Of a DNA stretch of 64,000 bases, positions 20,480 to 32,734 are shown one piece after another (position 1 is the stretch's first letter; each line of letters opens with the position of its first letter). The translations under genes and the position numbers were made by a program. This DNA is from Micrasema longulum. Its lineage: Eukaryota > Arthropoda > Insecta > Trichoptera > Brachycentridae. The notes under the pieces were generated by a model. The model did no database searches. It worked only from the letters and a program-made list of their open reading frames with translations, and was not told the origin of the DNA. Location: NCBI GenBank assembly GCA_022494885.1, contig JAGVSM010002370.1, forward strand, positions 1-64,000. The letters run 5' to 3'.

Positions 20480-21235
20480 TTTAAATGGGATATACATATT
20501 AGAAAATTGTGTAGGCGATTAAGAGCAATAAGTAATAGAATGTACATATTAAAATATTATGTCCATGTCAATACTTTACGAATTTTTTTTTTATCTCTCT
20601 CTGAATCAATTATACAATACCCTATAACTTCCTGGGGGTTATCAAGTGAAACTAATATTAATTTTATTCAAACTTTGCAAAATTCTATGATCAAATTGCT
20701 ACTACATAAAAATGTATACCGCTAGAGACACAATATTTCAATATTATTGATGTATAAATCTGTAAATAAATTATCTGTTAGGGCTCTTTGTCAGCATGCG
20801 TCGCACTCCGAGTATAAACACAAGTTGGTACATGATTACAACACCAGGTTTACTAGTACGGAAGGGCCAGCTGTTCCTAGATATTGCAATAAATATGGCA
20901 AAAGAACACTGCAATACAGTATACCTGTAATATTTAACATGTTACCAAACAATATTAAAAATACTGAGTTAAATACAAGAGTGAGACGTTTGTTCAAATT
21001 ACGGTTGATAGAAAAAAGTTGTTTGTATAAGTGACAGTTTTTAATGTTTGATAATGAAATATGTAATGTTTTTCAAGTAAAATTATTGTTAATGTAGGTT
21101 AAGTGTAAATAATCGATGTAACTTATAAAAACCTGCTGACGAGTTGTATGTATGCAACTCAGCAGGACTTTAATTTAAGACTATTTTGTAAATATTTTTG
21201 AAAAATAATTAGAAATAAATCCATAATAATAATAA
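20480..21235 (+). pseudogene. LINE-B C-terminus and 3' UTR
   Basis: Two adjacent frames (20507-20725, 20747-21034) read 'LRAISNRMYILKYYVHVNTL', 'IIQYPITSWGLSSETN', 'LMYKSVNKLSVRALCQHASH' and 'VHDYNTRFTSTEGPAVPRYC', ending 'LRLIEKSCLYK' stop. One in-frame stop (after 'NVYR') separates them. The 3' UTR has the hairpin CCTGCTGACGAGTTG ... CAACTCAGCAGG (21132-21165). Other copies: 23965-24100 (3' end only) and 63070-63655. 21236-21740 is unassigned. Confidence 0.85.
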
Positions 21236-21750
21236 AAAAATATAAAAATACATTACGGTTGGTCACAATTTTTTTTAGATGCATGATAAATATTTGCATT
21301 CGTTGTTTTCATGAAATGTTTTTCGAAATAAAACGGTTACATTCAGCGCGTTGTACGAGTAGCCGCTCAATGTGCGATATAAATACAAAAATGTTTATTG
21401 ATTGTTGGAAATTGGTAAAAGATTAATGGCCTTTAAAAGCAATATGGGAAGTATTTTTCTCGAGTTAAAATTACACGTGTTTTTAAACACACAAACTACA
21501 TACTGTTCAGTTCTCGCGATTGGAAATAACAATGAAATGAAAAATTGATTTTTATTAGATAATACACAGCCGCAATAAAGGTTCTTAATTCCACTTAAAA
21601 CCTTTGTGCTAAATGTATACAACATTAAAAAGATAAATCTACGAACTAATAAGTGCATGATTTAAGCTTTGCGTTGATAGTACAAAAACGCTTTTTTTTT
21701 AGATACCCTAGTTAACAAATTAGCAAAAAAGAGGAAGAATATGTTGCAGG

Positions 21751-21788
21751 CTCGTACGTGCGTGCGTGCGTGCGTGTGTGCGTGCGTT
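21751..21788. repeat. (TGCG)n microsatellite
   Basis: CGTACGTGCGTGCGTGCGTG followed by CGTGTGTGCGTGCG, about eight units. Confidence 0.8.
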
Positions 21789-21979
21789 TGAATCTTAAAG
21801 TACAGCGACGATCCGCAAATTTCTACTTAAAAAAAAGCGCTTCTCTGTTATTGGTGGCGTCCGTCTACTCCCAATTGAAGGAATGTCACAATCGAAAAAA
21901 ATTGTCTTTAAATGCTCTTCTTGAGGCTTCGATGGGAATCTTCCCCATTGGGGCGTGTTACATTTCTTTTTTTTCTTCA

Positions 21980-22310
21980 ATTCGTCAGCGCTTAAAATCT
22001 TCTTGGGTTATCCCCGATCACTGGACTACGCAATTTTTATCAGGACATGGTAAATTAAATGAAATATTATTTGTTTTCAATATTGTTGATTCTTCTTTAT
22101 GCTACTGCGGATATACAAATCAGTTTTCTGAACACATCCTGATCTAATGGCTTCCAAAAAAAATTTCGATGCTTTTAAAACGCTTTGTAATCATTTTGGC
22201 GAATTGATCATGTCCAATCAGTTTAATCCCAGTCAATAAAGAATTCACTTCCCTCTTTTTTCAATCCAATGTACTTCTGGATTACTTTCTTTCAGCACAA
22301 ATATGCTAAA
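21980..22310 (+). pseudogene. LINE-F (R1/LOA-like) C-terminus
   Basis: 'TTQFLSGHGKLNEILFVFNI', then 'VDSSLCYCGYTNQFSEHILI' and stop. This is the 'LTGHG.F..YL..F...CPCG....EHLL..C' cysteine/histidine motif near the end of R1- and I-type ORF2 proteins. The minus copy at 33000-33440 extends it further. At about 22310 the sequence changes to a LINE-E 3' UTR. Confidence 0.75.
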
Positions 22311-22595
22311 GCTTCCAGATTAATTTATTTAAAAATAAATTAAGACCGATTATTTCTGGCTGCGATACGATCTCACTTGCTATTTAATGATGCTCACACT
22401 AACACACACCTGAACGCTTACTCCCACAAACATACAAACACACCTCTTACTCTCATACAAATAAACATAAACACACCCTTTTGTTGTACCACAATTTAGT
22501 ATGTATGATTTTTATTTAGAAACTTCGCTGGTCTGTCTTTGAACCTTTATTATAACATTGTCGACTGTTTGTTTCTGTAAAATAAATAATTAAAA
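22310..22595 (+). pseudogene. LINE-E 3' UTR
   Basis: GCTATTTAATGATGCTCACA, GTTGTACCACAATTTAGTAT, AACTTCGCTGGTCTGTCTTT and TGTTTCTGTAAAATAAATAA match the 3' UTR of the copy at 47880-48690 throughout. Other copies: 10615-10715 (-), 40620-40860 (-). 22596-23100 has no identifiable feature. Confidence 0.8.
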
Positions 22596-23100
22596 ATTGT
22601 AAGTAGTTATGTATTTGTATGTTTGCACTGTTACTGTTATAAAATTGTCGTTTAAATAAATTATGAGCATATGACGACAAAATTCTTTGTTTTCCTAAAA
22701 AGTTTACTTAAATTTTAAGTCAAATTAAAATCGGTATTGGATAGAATAACTTTTGAAAAGCGTGCAATTATACAACCGAAATGAAGTAACATAAAATTTC
22801 CATAGATTAATAATTATTAATTAATAGTTGATCTTCCTTCAAACAGAGCGCAGGAGCAGGTGCGTCTAGCGGTGAAGCGATAAACATTAGTACAGTACCT
22901 AAAACTATATATGAGGGTATGAGAAGCAAACTTAGGAATCTCCATTGAAGGAGTACTGAGATATTTGCGAAAAACTTTGAATAGAGAATTCTGAGATTTC
23001 TTATTTTGCTTCACTAACTCAATGGAGAATAGTGGGCCAACGTACAAAGATTTTTATTTTTTGACATCTAAGTTAAAGAGGTCTAAAAATTTGCATTTTG

Positions 23101-23712
23101 GATAACATTGAACGCAAAAAATATGAAAAAAAAATATTCCATACTACTTTCAGCCCTCAACCGAGGTTTGATACTTAGTTTAATAACAATACATGTGCCA
23201 GCCAGGATTTGTAGACGGCACCACCTGTTTCATGTACCAATAAGTAAAACATTGTATGTTAAAAATGCCTTTTTTCGTAGGCATTTTTCAGTGTACAATA
23301 CAAAATTTAAAGATATAGATTACACAAACATCCCTCTGTCAGATTTAAAATTTACACTAAAAATGCATTATGTAATTTAGCAGACATTGTAATAATAAAT
23401 ATGTACATCTCCCTTCCCCTCCTTATCCTCTCTTCAAGCATTCTTGTCCGAATCCCGCCCAATTTACAATAACTTACTGTTCTTAAAAAAAAAAATCTTT
23501 GATTATTGAAAAATATTTACGAGTACATAAAATTAACATTTTTATAAGTATAAACTTATATGTATTTATTTGATATGTAATATATTTTCTTTAGTAACTT
23601 TGTGTGATTTGTGGAAATCTGTTATTAGTTCTGAGTTTATACACTATATCTGTTTGTTTACTATAAATATTTATTTAGAACTGTTGATTTCCCAAAGAAA
23701 ATAAAATAAAAT
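23101..23712 (+). pseudogene. LINE-G C-terminus and 3' UTR
   Basis: The frame reads 'VPARICRRHHLFHVPIS', 'TLYVKNAFFRRHFSVYNTKF', 'DIDYTNIPLSDLKFTLKMHY'. The 3' UTR begins TGTACATCTCCCTTCCCCTC and ends GATTTCCCAAAGAAAATAAA. The copy at 57370-57825 matches from 'YVKNDFFRKNFSVYNTKF' to the tail. LINE nature is inferred from that layout and the A-rich tail. Confidence 0.75.
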
Positions 23713-23964
23713 AACTGACTGAATATTTTGTTAATTATTCATATTGATAAAAAAAAATTGTCATAAAGATATAACTTAATCACATTACAAATTCGAACAC
23801 GTTTTAATGCTACTTAACTGTTTCCGTTGAGAGCCCGACTAATATTAGCGAAAACAATGGCTCATTAAAACAATGCTACCCATAGTAAATTTTGTAATAT
23901 GCATAGAAGAAAAACAGATTTTACAATGAAATGATTAAAATTCGAAAAAAAATAATAATAATAT

Positions 23965-24100
23965 GAATGTAGGTTAAGTGTAAATAATCGATGCAATTTA
24001 TAAGAACCTGCTGACGAGTTGTATGTATGCAACTCAGAAGGACTTTAATTTAAGACTATTTTGTAAATATTTTTGAAAAATACATAAATAAAAAAATAAA
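23965..24100 (+). pseudogene. LINE-B 3' end
   Basis: GTAGGTTAAGTGTAAATAAT, the CCTGCTGACGAGTTG hairpin and GACTATTTTGTAAATATTTT match 21090-21210. Only about 135 bp survive. 24101-24520 is unassigned. Confidence 0.85.
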
Positions 24101-24519
24101 AAAAATGTTGCAAAACAGAGTGCAACTCACGTCCTTAGATGATTATTTAAAAAGATTTAATGCACATTATAAATTTTAATTGGACTGATTTTCTTATTAA
24201 AATACGAAATGACAGCCGGTTTGGAGCAAACAATTGACTTTTTCGAAAACTTCAAGCTCTGGTTGAGGGCGAAAATTAGTATCAATTTTTTTAAAAATAT
24301 TTTTTGGATATCGAGTAATCCAAAAGGCAAATTTTTAGACCCCTTTCATTTCAAAATTCGTAAAAAAAATATCCGCTCACCCTAATGAAGAACGCTTAGT
24401 TTGCGGTGTCAAGTAGTGAATTTAAAATCAGTTTTTGCAAGATTTAGATTGTGTTTCTGACACCCTCATATATGTTCTTAAATTTTGGCAAAATTTAACA
24501 ATGCGCTATTTCAAACTTT

Positions 24520-24640
24520 ATGCAACCCAACAATGTTTTAAGTATGTCTAAATGTTTTCAGACAGGCTGGATTTCCTCCCTAGGGAGTTATTTTGATCAA
24601 AATTTGTTACAACAGAGAGGGTTTTTTTTATTTCATTATG
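24520..24640 (+). repeat. family P, single arm
   Basis: CAGACAGGCTGGATTTCCTC, CCTAGGGAGTTATT and TTACAACAGAGAGGG match the fold-back arm at 7995-8080. Confidence 0.7.
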
Positions 24641-24644
24641 CTAC

Positions 24645-24800
24645 GTATAGCAAATCTTTAATTTTGAGGGCCATTTTCAACGAGTTGTAAATAACTCACT
24701 ATTAGAAAATGGAATCAAGTTGGGGAAGAGTGGGATTCGAACCACAGACCTTTGGTCCGTGAGTCCGAGACACCAGCCACCGGACCACAGCCCGATTTAG
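24645..24800 (-). repeat. SINE-alpha
   Basis: B box GGGATTCGAACC on the plus strand at 24731-24742, body ATTTTCTAATAGTGAGTTAT on the minus strand. It directly follows the family P arm. 24801-25480 has no recognised feature. Confidence 0.75.
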
Positions 24801-25479
24801 TTTTTGTTTTGTTTGTCTCTTAAAGTTCAAATTTACCTGCAATCACACTAATCAATGTATTATCAGAGTGTTTTTTTTGCGTTGATAAATGAGTTTTTAG
24901 ACGAAACAATGGAAATAACAAGCTTTCTTTGTTTTAAAATATTTTTAATGAGTGACGTAATTAAAGTTCATGGGATAACACGCAAAATAAATAAATAAAT
25001 AATCCATTCTTATATTCTGATTTCCAAAATGTTAACGTTTTATAAATATTTAATAAGAACCACAAAGGACCCACTAAAGATTAATGATATATAGTCATCC
25101 GAGACGCAAACCATTTCAAGTTAGCCCAAAGGATCGCAAATGGTTTCGAGAAACAAGATATTTAATATTGATGACGGTTTAATGTGTTATTAATACATCT
25201 CCTTTTAGCAATTAGGTGGATGGCTAAGTGCACAGAGTGCAAACTAAAAAAAATATTTTTTTATCGCAATCATAAAACATTACACATTTTGGGTATGTCT
25301 AAAGTTTGTAATAAATTTTAATTTTTTAAAAACATTAAATAAATAATAAGCAAATAAAGGAAATCAAATTATTAAAAATTCACTACTAAATAATATTAAT
25401 ATTATAATAAATAAGATACTATAAATGTTTTTGCGCAGCTATCTTATACGAGTACAGCGGTCCCTTCCATTCGATAGAA

Positions 25480-26240
25480 TCCAGTTATGGATGTTCATCT
25501 CAAACATGGAAATAACATTGAATCAAATACAATAAAATCATTAGCACGCAATAATGGATATGAATGTGATCTTATTGATCGATTAATAAGAAAAAAACAT
25601 AAAAAAATGGTTGCATCACAACTCAGTCAACGACATATTAAAAAAGATTTAATAACTCGTAAAAAATGGGCAACGCTATCATATCTCAGAAATTGTAGTA
25701 ATTTAATTAGTAAAATAGCTAACAGACATGAATGTTCTATTGCATTTTATAACAATTCAAATATGGGAAAAATGTTAATTAAAAATACTAACTCTGGCTC
25801 ATATATATTACGCTGCGGTTCATGCGAAGCCGAGTACGTGGGCCAAACGGGAAGGTCGTTCAAAACTAGGATTAACGAACACTTCTAAAGTTGGAGAAAT
25901 AACAAGGAAAACACCACGTTTGCAAACCACCTTATTGAGTCAAATCATGTTTTTGATAAAAATACAAATGTTTAATTCCTTCACACATGCAGCAAAGGCC
26001 AAAAATTAGATAAACTTGAAATTTTAGAAATAAACCGCTTAAAAAATTGCACTGATAAAATAATATTAAACGATTATGTAACACACGTGCGTTCTCCATT
26101 ATTGTATCCATTAAAATACAAAAAATGAAACTAATCGATAAGAATTAACTACCGGGAATTTTTGCTTTTAGAGAATCACTTAATTACCCCCGGGCCCGGA
26201 GACATAGCTGTCGACGGAACTACCAACCAGCGGCCCCTGT
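25480..26240 (+). pseudogene. Penelope-like element: linker and GIY-YIG endonuclease
   Basis: The frame at 25487-25888 starts in the RT-to-endonuclease linker ('NTIKSLARNNGYECDLIDRL') and enters the GIY-YIG domain: 'SGSYILRCGSCEAEYVGQTG' with GSY and YVG in place of GIY and YIG, then 'RSFKTRINEHF'. One stop at 25886 interrupts; the same frame continues 'NTTFANHLIESNHVFDKNTN', a second stop at about 25972, then 'KLEILEINRLKNCTDKIILN' and ends at 26126. The protein would nick DNA for target-primed insertion. Two stops make it dead. No RT palm motif (YADD-type) is present, so the copy is 5'-truncated. Confidence 0.88.
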
Positions 26241-26817
26241 TATAATTTTAACTAAATTTAAATACATGTAATTCAAATACATTTTCATTATAAAGCTTCA
26301 TAAAATTATATATTGTACACCAGTTTTTATTATATACATTCAAATAAAACTTATATTTCTACGTATCAAATGAAAGAGTAAAACAAAATGACAACGACTA
26401 AAAAATTTTGAATAAGCGTTGTGGCCATTTATGGCACTTTTGGTATGAGATCGAAGCGATAAATTACACAGGACCATTTGAAACATATATGAATCTGTAC
26501 GATCCTCAAACAAATCAGGCTGACTCGCATGCTGAAATTTACGCCGGCAGAAATGGCAAAAGCTTTTCTTCAAACAAGGATCATTTTTCCAAGCCTTTCA
26601 CGAGCTATTTCTCGGCCTATTTTTAAATTCTTAACTTACGCAAAGTAGAGTGTGTTTCTGAAAACATTTTTGACGTAAACAGGCAGCTCCCTCATTTAAC
26701 CCTTCTTTTACTGTGCCAAAAACATTCTTGTGTTCCGATGCTGTGAACTGAATACACATGCAAAAATTATGGATTAAAAAAAATCTGATACAATTTTTAA
26801 TCTAATGGCAAAAAACA

Positions 26818-27420
26818 TTGGCCGACGCTCGCAGCGCGATCATAATTCAGTGCCTGAAATATATTCACTTGAATAGGGAATTGCTTTGTAATAATTTAAA
26901 TCGTATTAGCAATATATCCAATAGTGTACTGTCAGTCCCAGAATGCAGAACTATGTTCGCACAGAGGCATTCCTTACATGTTGGTCCAAGATCCTTCAAT
27001 CTCCTAACTAAGGAACTGTAAAACATTAAATCACTGGTTCAGTTTAAAGTAGGCTTGAGGTCTTGAATTAGCATGGAAGGAACAGATGGACGCCTTCTTT
27101 GCAAAAAAATAATTAAAAATAAAAATAAATGCGTATCGCAAATAAATCATGTTTTTGTAATATCAGCATATGTTATTTGGTTTGTCCTTTCTTTTTCTTT
27201 ACTTTTCTTTTCATGGTCATGTCAACCATATTTATATGCTGTAGACTTTTTAATAATTAAAAAAGGAATGGCCTACGCTCAGACGCTGAAGTCTTTGTGG
27301 GCATTTTTTCCAATTTATTTTTTTGCTTAATTTAAAGATATATTTCTCTAAAGTGCATTTTTGTAATTATATTTCTATGTAAATATATGTATGGAAAAAT
27401 AAACAAATAAAAAAATAAAA
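26818..27420 (+). pseudogene. LINE-H C-terminus and 3' UTR
   Basis: 'RTMFAQRHSLHVGPRSFNLL' then 'TKEL' stop, 'NIKSLVQFKVGLRS' stop: the final residues typical of Jockey-like ORF2 ('..ARLFNSLP..I......F...L'). A/T-rich 3' UTR to about 27415 (AAATAAACAAATAAAAAAAT). 26241-26817 is unassigned. Confidence 0.65.
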
Positions 27421-29100
27421 TAAGGACCACGCCTAACGAAGCTTTGAGAGCTACTTGTAATAGTACTGGCTACTTGACAACTGGCCTGCGTGAGGCGTGA
27501 AATTGTATCTTTCGCTCGTGAATACTTGTAGTATGGAGAATGAGATGTAATATAATTGATTTATTAATAGGATTCAAAACATTGGCAATAAATATGCCTC
27601 ATATTTTGAGATTTATTATTTAACTCTGCTTTTATTCAAAAACAACGTTTCATATACAAGACAGTTTATGGCAAAAAAAAATAATCAGCTTAGATAGATC
27701 AAATACTTGTTTTCTTTAGTGTAGTAAGATATTTTATTAGTGATTATTTCGTATAAATTTGATAAGTATAAAACATGTAGATTTTTGTCTCCATATGTGT
27801 ATTATATGGTATTATTATTTTAAAGCACTCTTCCAACTACATGATATGTAAATTGCAGAAGTGCCGTGTACAAATAAATAAGTGAGACAATCGTATACTT
27901 GGTACTCTTTTACTTCATACACCGCGACATGTGACACTATAATATTTTTTTATTGTATTGATGATTTATCTCCGGTTTCTGATAAAATAATTTTTCTTTG
28001 CCAAATAAATAACGGAGTAACACCGAAAATTTTAAGACAGTATTTATTATATTTAGTGTGATATTAAAGTTATTTGACGAATATTTACTAGCTATATCAC
28101 CGGGAAGGGAGGGTTAAAAGAAATGGCTCTCTTTCGTACAAAAACCAACATTCGTGGATTGTTCAGTTTTAAAATGCCTGCCATGAATTTTCGCTTTTCG
28201 AAATGAAAATATAATCTGTCATTTCAGACAACCATGGCACATGAGGACAATGTAGTTCGAAAGAAAAATGGCGGGGTATTTATTAAAATTTCTCGTCCTT
28301 ACGCCCTCTACGACCCCTTTCATTACAAATGCTTTAAAAAGTCAACAGGCTTTTCCGTTATTAATGATGGAAGGGGTTTTTGTTAACACACCCCTACAAT
28401 GTGTACATAAATATTGAATGTCGAATACTTATAAAAAGTTATAGAATACACACCGCATTAGGGTATAAACATTTAAGGCAAACGCGTAAAACTATTGGGC
28501 GAAACTTGTTTATTGAACAAGTTATTTATAAATAAATTTATACGGGAAATATGAAAATACCCTATTTTTCCACGTTAAATGGAAATTAATGTCCAAATAA
28601 CAAATATATTTTAAAATTTGTGACATCAGAGAGAGATTTTTTTTTGCGAAGGAAACATAGAAGTCTAGGCATTTACAGGGCTTACGACCTGTCATTTTTT
28701 ATTCTTACTATTTTATTTTTCATATTATAAAGTAATGCCTAGTAGGAGAAGACCCGTGCTAAGGCAGATTAACAGTTATTGTATATATATAGTGAACATC
28801 CAAATTATTTTTTTTTTTAATTTATAAAAATAAAAAACATAACAAATTCACATAGACTTGTATACCAAATTTCATAACCAAGACACACATTTTTACCTAT
28901 TTGGCTTGATCCACTCATCGATCCGTGCGCAACCCACCTCCACTATCCATTTCTTAATAACAATTTTATATTGTGAGTACTTACTTATTGTCCTTACGGA
29001 TAATGGAAGTAGATTGTACACTTTAACCAAGTAGTAGGCTATATATAGCAAGGGCGAACCGTGTTTAGAAGCGATTATGCGCAGCGATTAAATTTGACTC
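27421..29100. other. mostly unassigned; possibly unique DNA
   Basis: No gene recognised. About 28655-28705 is a family P fragment (AGTCTAGGCATTTACAGGGC, TTACGACCTGTCATT). 28080-28400 is slightly GC-richer but its frames are short. Confidence 0.35.
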
Positions 29101-29870
29101 ACCATAATAATATTCTTCTGTAACTTATTTACAGAAAAACAAATAAATAATTACTATTTATTTTAAATCATTTCCACCGTTTGTATTTTTATCCTAACAT
29201 AAATAATAATATTAACAAAACGCGCCTAGAGCTTGCGGTGAGCTAAGAAACAAGCCGATTATTCCCGCTTATTTTTTCATACAAATAAGTTTACTATATT
29301 TTGAATGTCTTAACCCTTGTGCAGGTTTTTTCTCCTAGATTAAACTTGCAGATTACACGAATTATTTGAAGATTCTTGATTTGGAAAACAGTATTTCAAA
29401 CATTATTTCTTAAGGGCCATTTTTCTTTGAGATGGTACTTTTGACATAAGACCAAAATTACTTACATGCGTCACATTGTAGGACACATGGCGCTTAACGC
29501 GGCTGTTTTTAGCACAATTAGTTACTAAAACAATTCGACCAGTTGGCATTTCAATTGAATACCTAATATCAACTGAATTCACAGTGCTATTTTTTATTTT
29601 CATTTATTTTTAAATGATTCATGTATCAAAGTAATGGACTAAAATATACAAGTACTCGTGTTTATATAATATAATATATCACAAAAAGTACGTCGTTTGA
29701 GTAGATTTCATGGATGAGAGTTGTTGTATCACACAGAACCAGAAAAAAATATGAATTTTTTGTATATATTACTTACATTATATTATGGACCTTCAATGTA
29801 GGTACAAATAAATGATATTTTTTTATAGATTACCTGTTAATAAAATCACCAGTCACCACTGATAATGTTT
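29101..29870 (+). repeat. family T, first tandem copy
   Basis: Noncoding unit with blocks TTCCACCGTTTGTATTTTTA, AAGCCGATTATTCCCGCTTA, TTGCAGATTACACGAATTAT, GCGGCTGTTTTTAGCAC, GGATGAGAGTTGTTGTATCA and the end TTTTTATAGATTACCTGTTA. A second copy follows immediately. Confidence 0.8.
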
Positions 29871-31345
29871 TATAATAATAATAATGTTTTATTGTAAGTT
29901 TATTCACAGAAAAACAATTTGATAATTTCCACCGTTTGTATTTTTATCCTAATAAAATATTAAAATTAATAAAGCGCGCCCAGCGCCTTCGGTGAGCCAA
30001 GAAACTAGCCGATTATTTTAGCTTATTTTTTCATACAAATAAGTATACTATATTTTGAATGTCTTAACCCCAGTGCGGGTTTTTTCTTCTAGATAAAACT
30101 TGCAGATTACACAAATTATTTGAAGATTCTTGATTTTGAAAACAGTATTTCTTAAGGGAATTTTTTTTTTGTTATGGTACTTTTGACATAAGACCATAAT
30201 TACTCTCATTCGTCATATTGCAGGACATATAGCATTCCACGCGGCTGTTTTTAGCACTATTAATTTCTTGGACAATGCGACCAGTTGACATTTCAACTGA
30301 ATACCTAATATCGACTGAATTCATAGTGCTTTTTTTTGTTTATTTTTTAATGAGTTATATGTTAAAACAATGGATAACAAATCTTTATAATATTTTATAT
30401 CACGAAGTTACATCATTTGAGTTGATTTCGTGGATGAGAGTTGTTGTATCAAACAGAACCTCAGAAAAATATAAATTTATAGTATATAATTATTTTTTTT
30501 GAAAAATTAAAAAAGTAAAAATTCTTACGGTATATAAATTTTAAATTTAGAATGAGTCATGAATGTTTAAATTACGATTTTTTACTAAAAACATTAAATT
30601 TGTCAAAACTTAACGATAGAAAAAAAATTATAGACCTTTTAAATTTATTCAAAATTGTAAATTCAATATAGGATTGCTCTGAACTATTATCTCTCATCAA
30701 CTTCAGGGTGCCTGAAAGAATGCCTAGACAGGTGCCACCGTTTTGTAGCAACAATTCACGGACAGTGTATACTTGTAATACCGTATTAAATAGACTTCAT
30801 GAACTCGGCAATAGTTATTCCCACGTATCTGATATATTTAGTGTAGGGTGTTGTTCCCATAGAACAAACCTTTTAAACTTTTTCAAAGATGGTGAATGAT
30901 AATTATATTTATTTATTCATGCATTTCATAACATATATATTTACAGTTTTTTGTTCACTTTGCCTAGCTGTGTGAAACAGTACTTATGATTTTCTTGTTG
31001 TTTTACTGTAGAATGTTTTATTATTCAAACTTTCTACTGAATATGCTGTATAATTATTGGGTTAATTTTTTAAATATAAATCTTGTATAATTTTTGGTTT
31101 AATTTTTTTTTCAATAAATCTTGGGTATAAGGTAATTCATGTTTTAAAAAAATAAAAAAATATAAAGCCAAATATGTTTATATTGTAAATGTTTATAAAA
31201 GGCAGATTTGCCGTTTATGTATATAAAATAAAATAAAATATTACTTACATTATATTGGGTATCTTCTATGTACCTAGGTACAGATATATGATGTTTTTTA
31301 TAGCTTCCCTGTAAATAAAATCACTATTCGCTACTGAAATATAGA
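29871..31345 (+). repeat. family T, second tandem copy, split by a LINE
   Basis: All blocks of the first copy recur in order from 29925 (TTCCACCGTTTGTATTTTTA) to about 30490. The terminal part (TTACTTACATTATATTGGGT to TTTTTTATAGCTTCCCTGTA) resumes at 31240 after a LINE insertion of about 740 bp. A third, diverged relative is at 45470-45980. Confidence 0.8.
30500..31238 (+). pseudogene. Jockey-like LINE C-terminus inserted in family T
   Basis: 'KLNDRKKIIDLLNLFKIVNS', one stop, 'DCSELLSLINFRVPERMPRQ', 'VPPFCSNNSRTVYTCNTVLN' and 'LHELGNSYSHVSDIFSV', in frame to 30897. The 3' UTR ends in a GGCAGATTTGCC hairpin and a TAAAATAAAATAAAATA tail. Confidence 0.75.
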
Positions 31346-32055
31346 TATGTTAACAATGTTGTTAAGTTTTTTAATCGAAGTGGCTACTGCTTGGAACACT
31401 TCAAGCCGAATGTCAATATATGGAACGAGCCATAATACATGTTAAAATTTACTATAGCACTATATCGCACCAGCATCATTTCGTATTTCACCGTAATTAC
31501 CAGAGCAAAATGGCGGTTAGCAGTAATGCCTCCTTCTCGGAGTAAGATACCTTGTTTAATTAATCTCAGGTGAAGACATACCCTCCTTCCACCTGTGTGC
31601 CAACCTTCCTAGGTTAGTCCTGATTACAATTAGTTGTGGTAAGAATATTGGCAGAAGCGTATTTATGCACTATTTATATATAAAAAAACTAGGGATCGGA
31701 AATCTTTTTTAAACTCGGTCGGATAATTAAATTAATTTTGATTATCGATATTATCTAAGAGACTGCCGCGAGACAGCTTCTGTATGCCATACATTAATTT
31801 ATTCATATCAAATCTTACACATGTATCTTCAAATTGCAATGGGTTGCTTAATAAGGAAATATCACATGCTCCGAATACCGATAAAACTATGTGAAATAGA
31901 TTTAGAATAATTGATTGTATTTTCAAAAACAATATGGATATTGTGGAGAAATTTTTTCATACATAAATGTAAAAAAGAAATTCAATAAAAATATGTTCGT
32001 AGAAAAACGTGACGTGTTTGGCCTTGGTTGTTGTGACGTCGAAATTCGTGATATT
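31346..32055. other. unassigned DNA
   Basis: Nothing identified apart from the target duplication of the RTE copy at 32042-32055. Confidence 0.35.
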
Positions 32056-32563
32056 CTTCTTCTTCTTCTTCAGCCTTATTCTCTCCACTGCTGGATAAAG
32101 GCCTCTTCCAAACGTTTCTATTCCTTCCTATCACCTGCTTTCTTCATCCACGTTTTACCGGCAATAGAGGCAATGTCGTTGACCCATCTTTTTTGTGGCC
32201 TTCCAACACTTCTTTTGTTTGCCCATGGTCTCCACTTTATTATTCTGGGTGTCCACCTGCCATCATTTTGTCTCGCCAAGTGTCCTGCCCACTGCCATTT
32301 AAATTTTGCTGCACGATCCATGATATCCACGACTCCGGTTCGGCGCCTTATTTCTTTATTTCTTATTCTGTCTCTTAGACATACCAAGAATCTGTCTTTC
32401 CATAGATCGTTGCGTGCATTTTCATTTCTAGCTACTTTTTTGTGTTAAAGACATGGTTTTTAGTCCGCATGTTGTCACCAGCAATATGCACGATTCATAT
32501 AATTGTCTTTTCAAGCATATAGGGACTTGTTTATTTTCAAAAATATATTTAAGTTTGCCGAAA
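32056..32563 (-). pseudogene. RTE-like LINE C-terminus with 14-bp target duplication
   Basis: On the minus strand: 'CLKRQLYESCILLVTTCGLK', then a stop, 'CTQRSMERQILGMSLRDRIR', 'NKEIRRRTGVVDI', 'KFKWQWAGHLARQNDGRWTP', 'KRSVGRPQKRWVNDIASIAG'. This is the well-known C-terminal block after the RT of RTE-type elements (LRDRIRN...RRRT, WAGHxAR, GRPxxRW). A TAG replaces a Trp codon after 'GDRKE'. The 3' tail is (GAA)n. AAATTCGTGATATT flanks it exactly (32042-32055, 32564-32577). Confidence 0.92.
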
Positions 32564-32734
32564 AAATTCGTGATATTGTTCTACACAAATTAAAACAGCC
32601 ACGAACAAATAAAAATGAAATGTGACGTATTAAGAGGGTGGCCAATGGAATGACCATTTTTGAGGGAATTCAAAATTACAAATTTAAAAGTATTTTTAAT
32701 GCTACTAATAATTAGTTAAAAAATCGACAAAATT

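Noticed and set aside
27421..28400. Unique gene region because few repeats are recognisable
   Set aside because: Frames are short and no splice or promoter signals stand out; absence of recognised repeats is weak evidence.
32118..32448. 177-codon and 61-codon plus frames over the RTE copy
   Set aside because: Antisense shadows of the minus-strand RTE C-terminus, which has clear family motifs.
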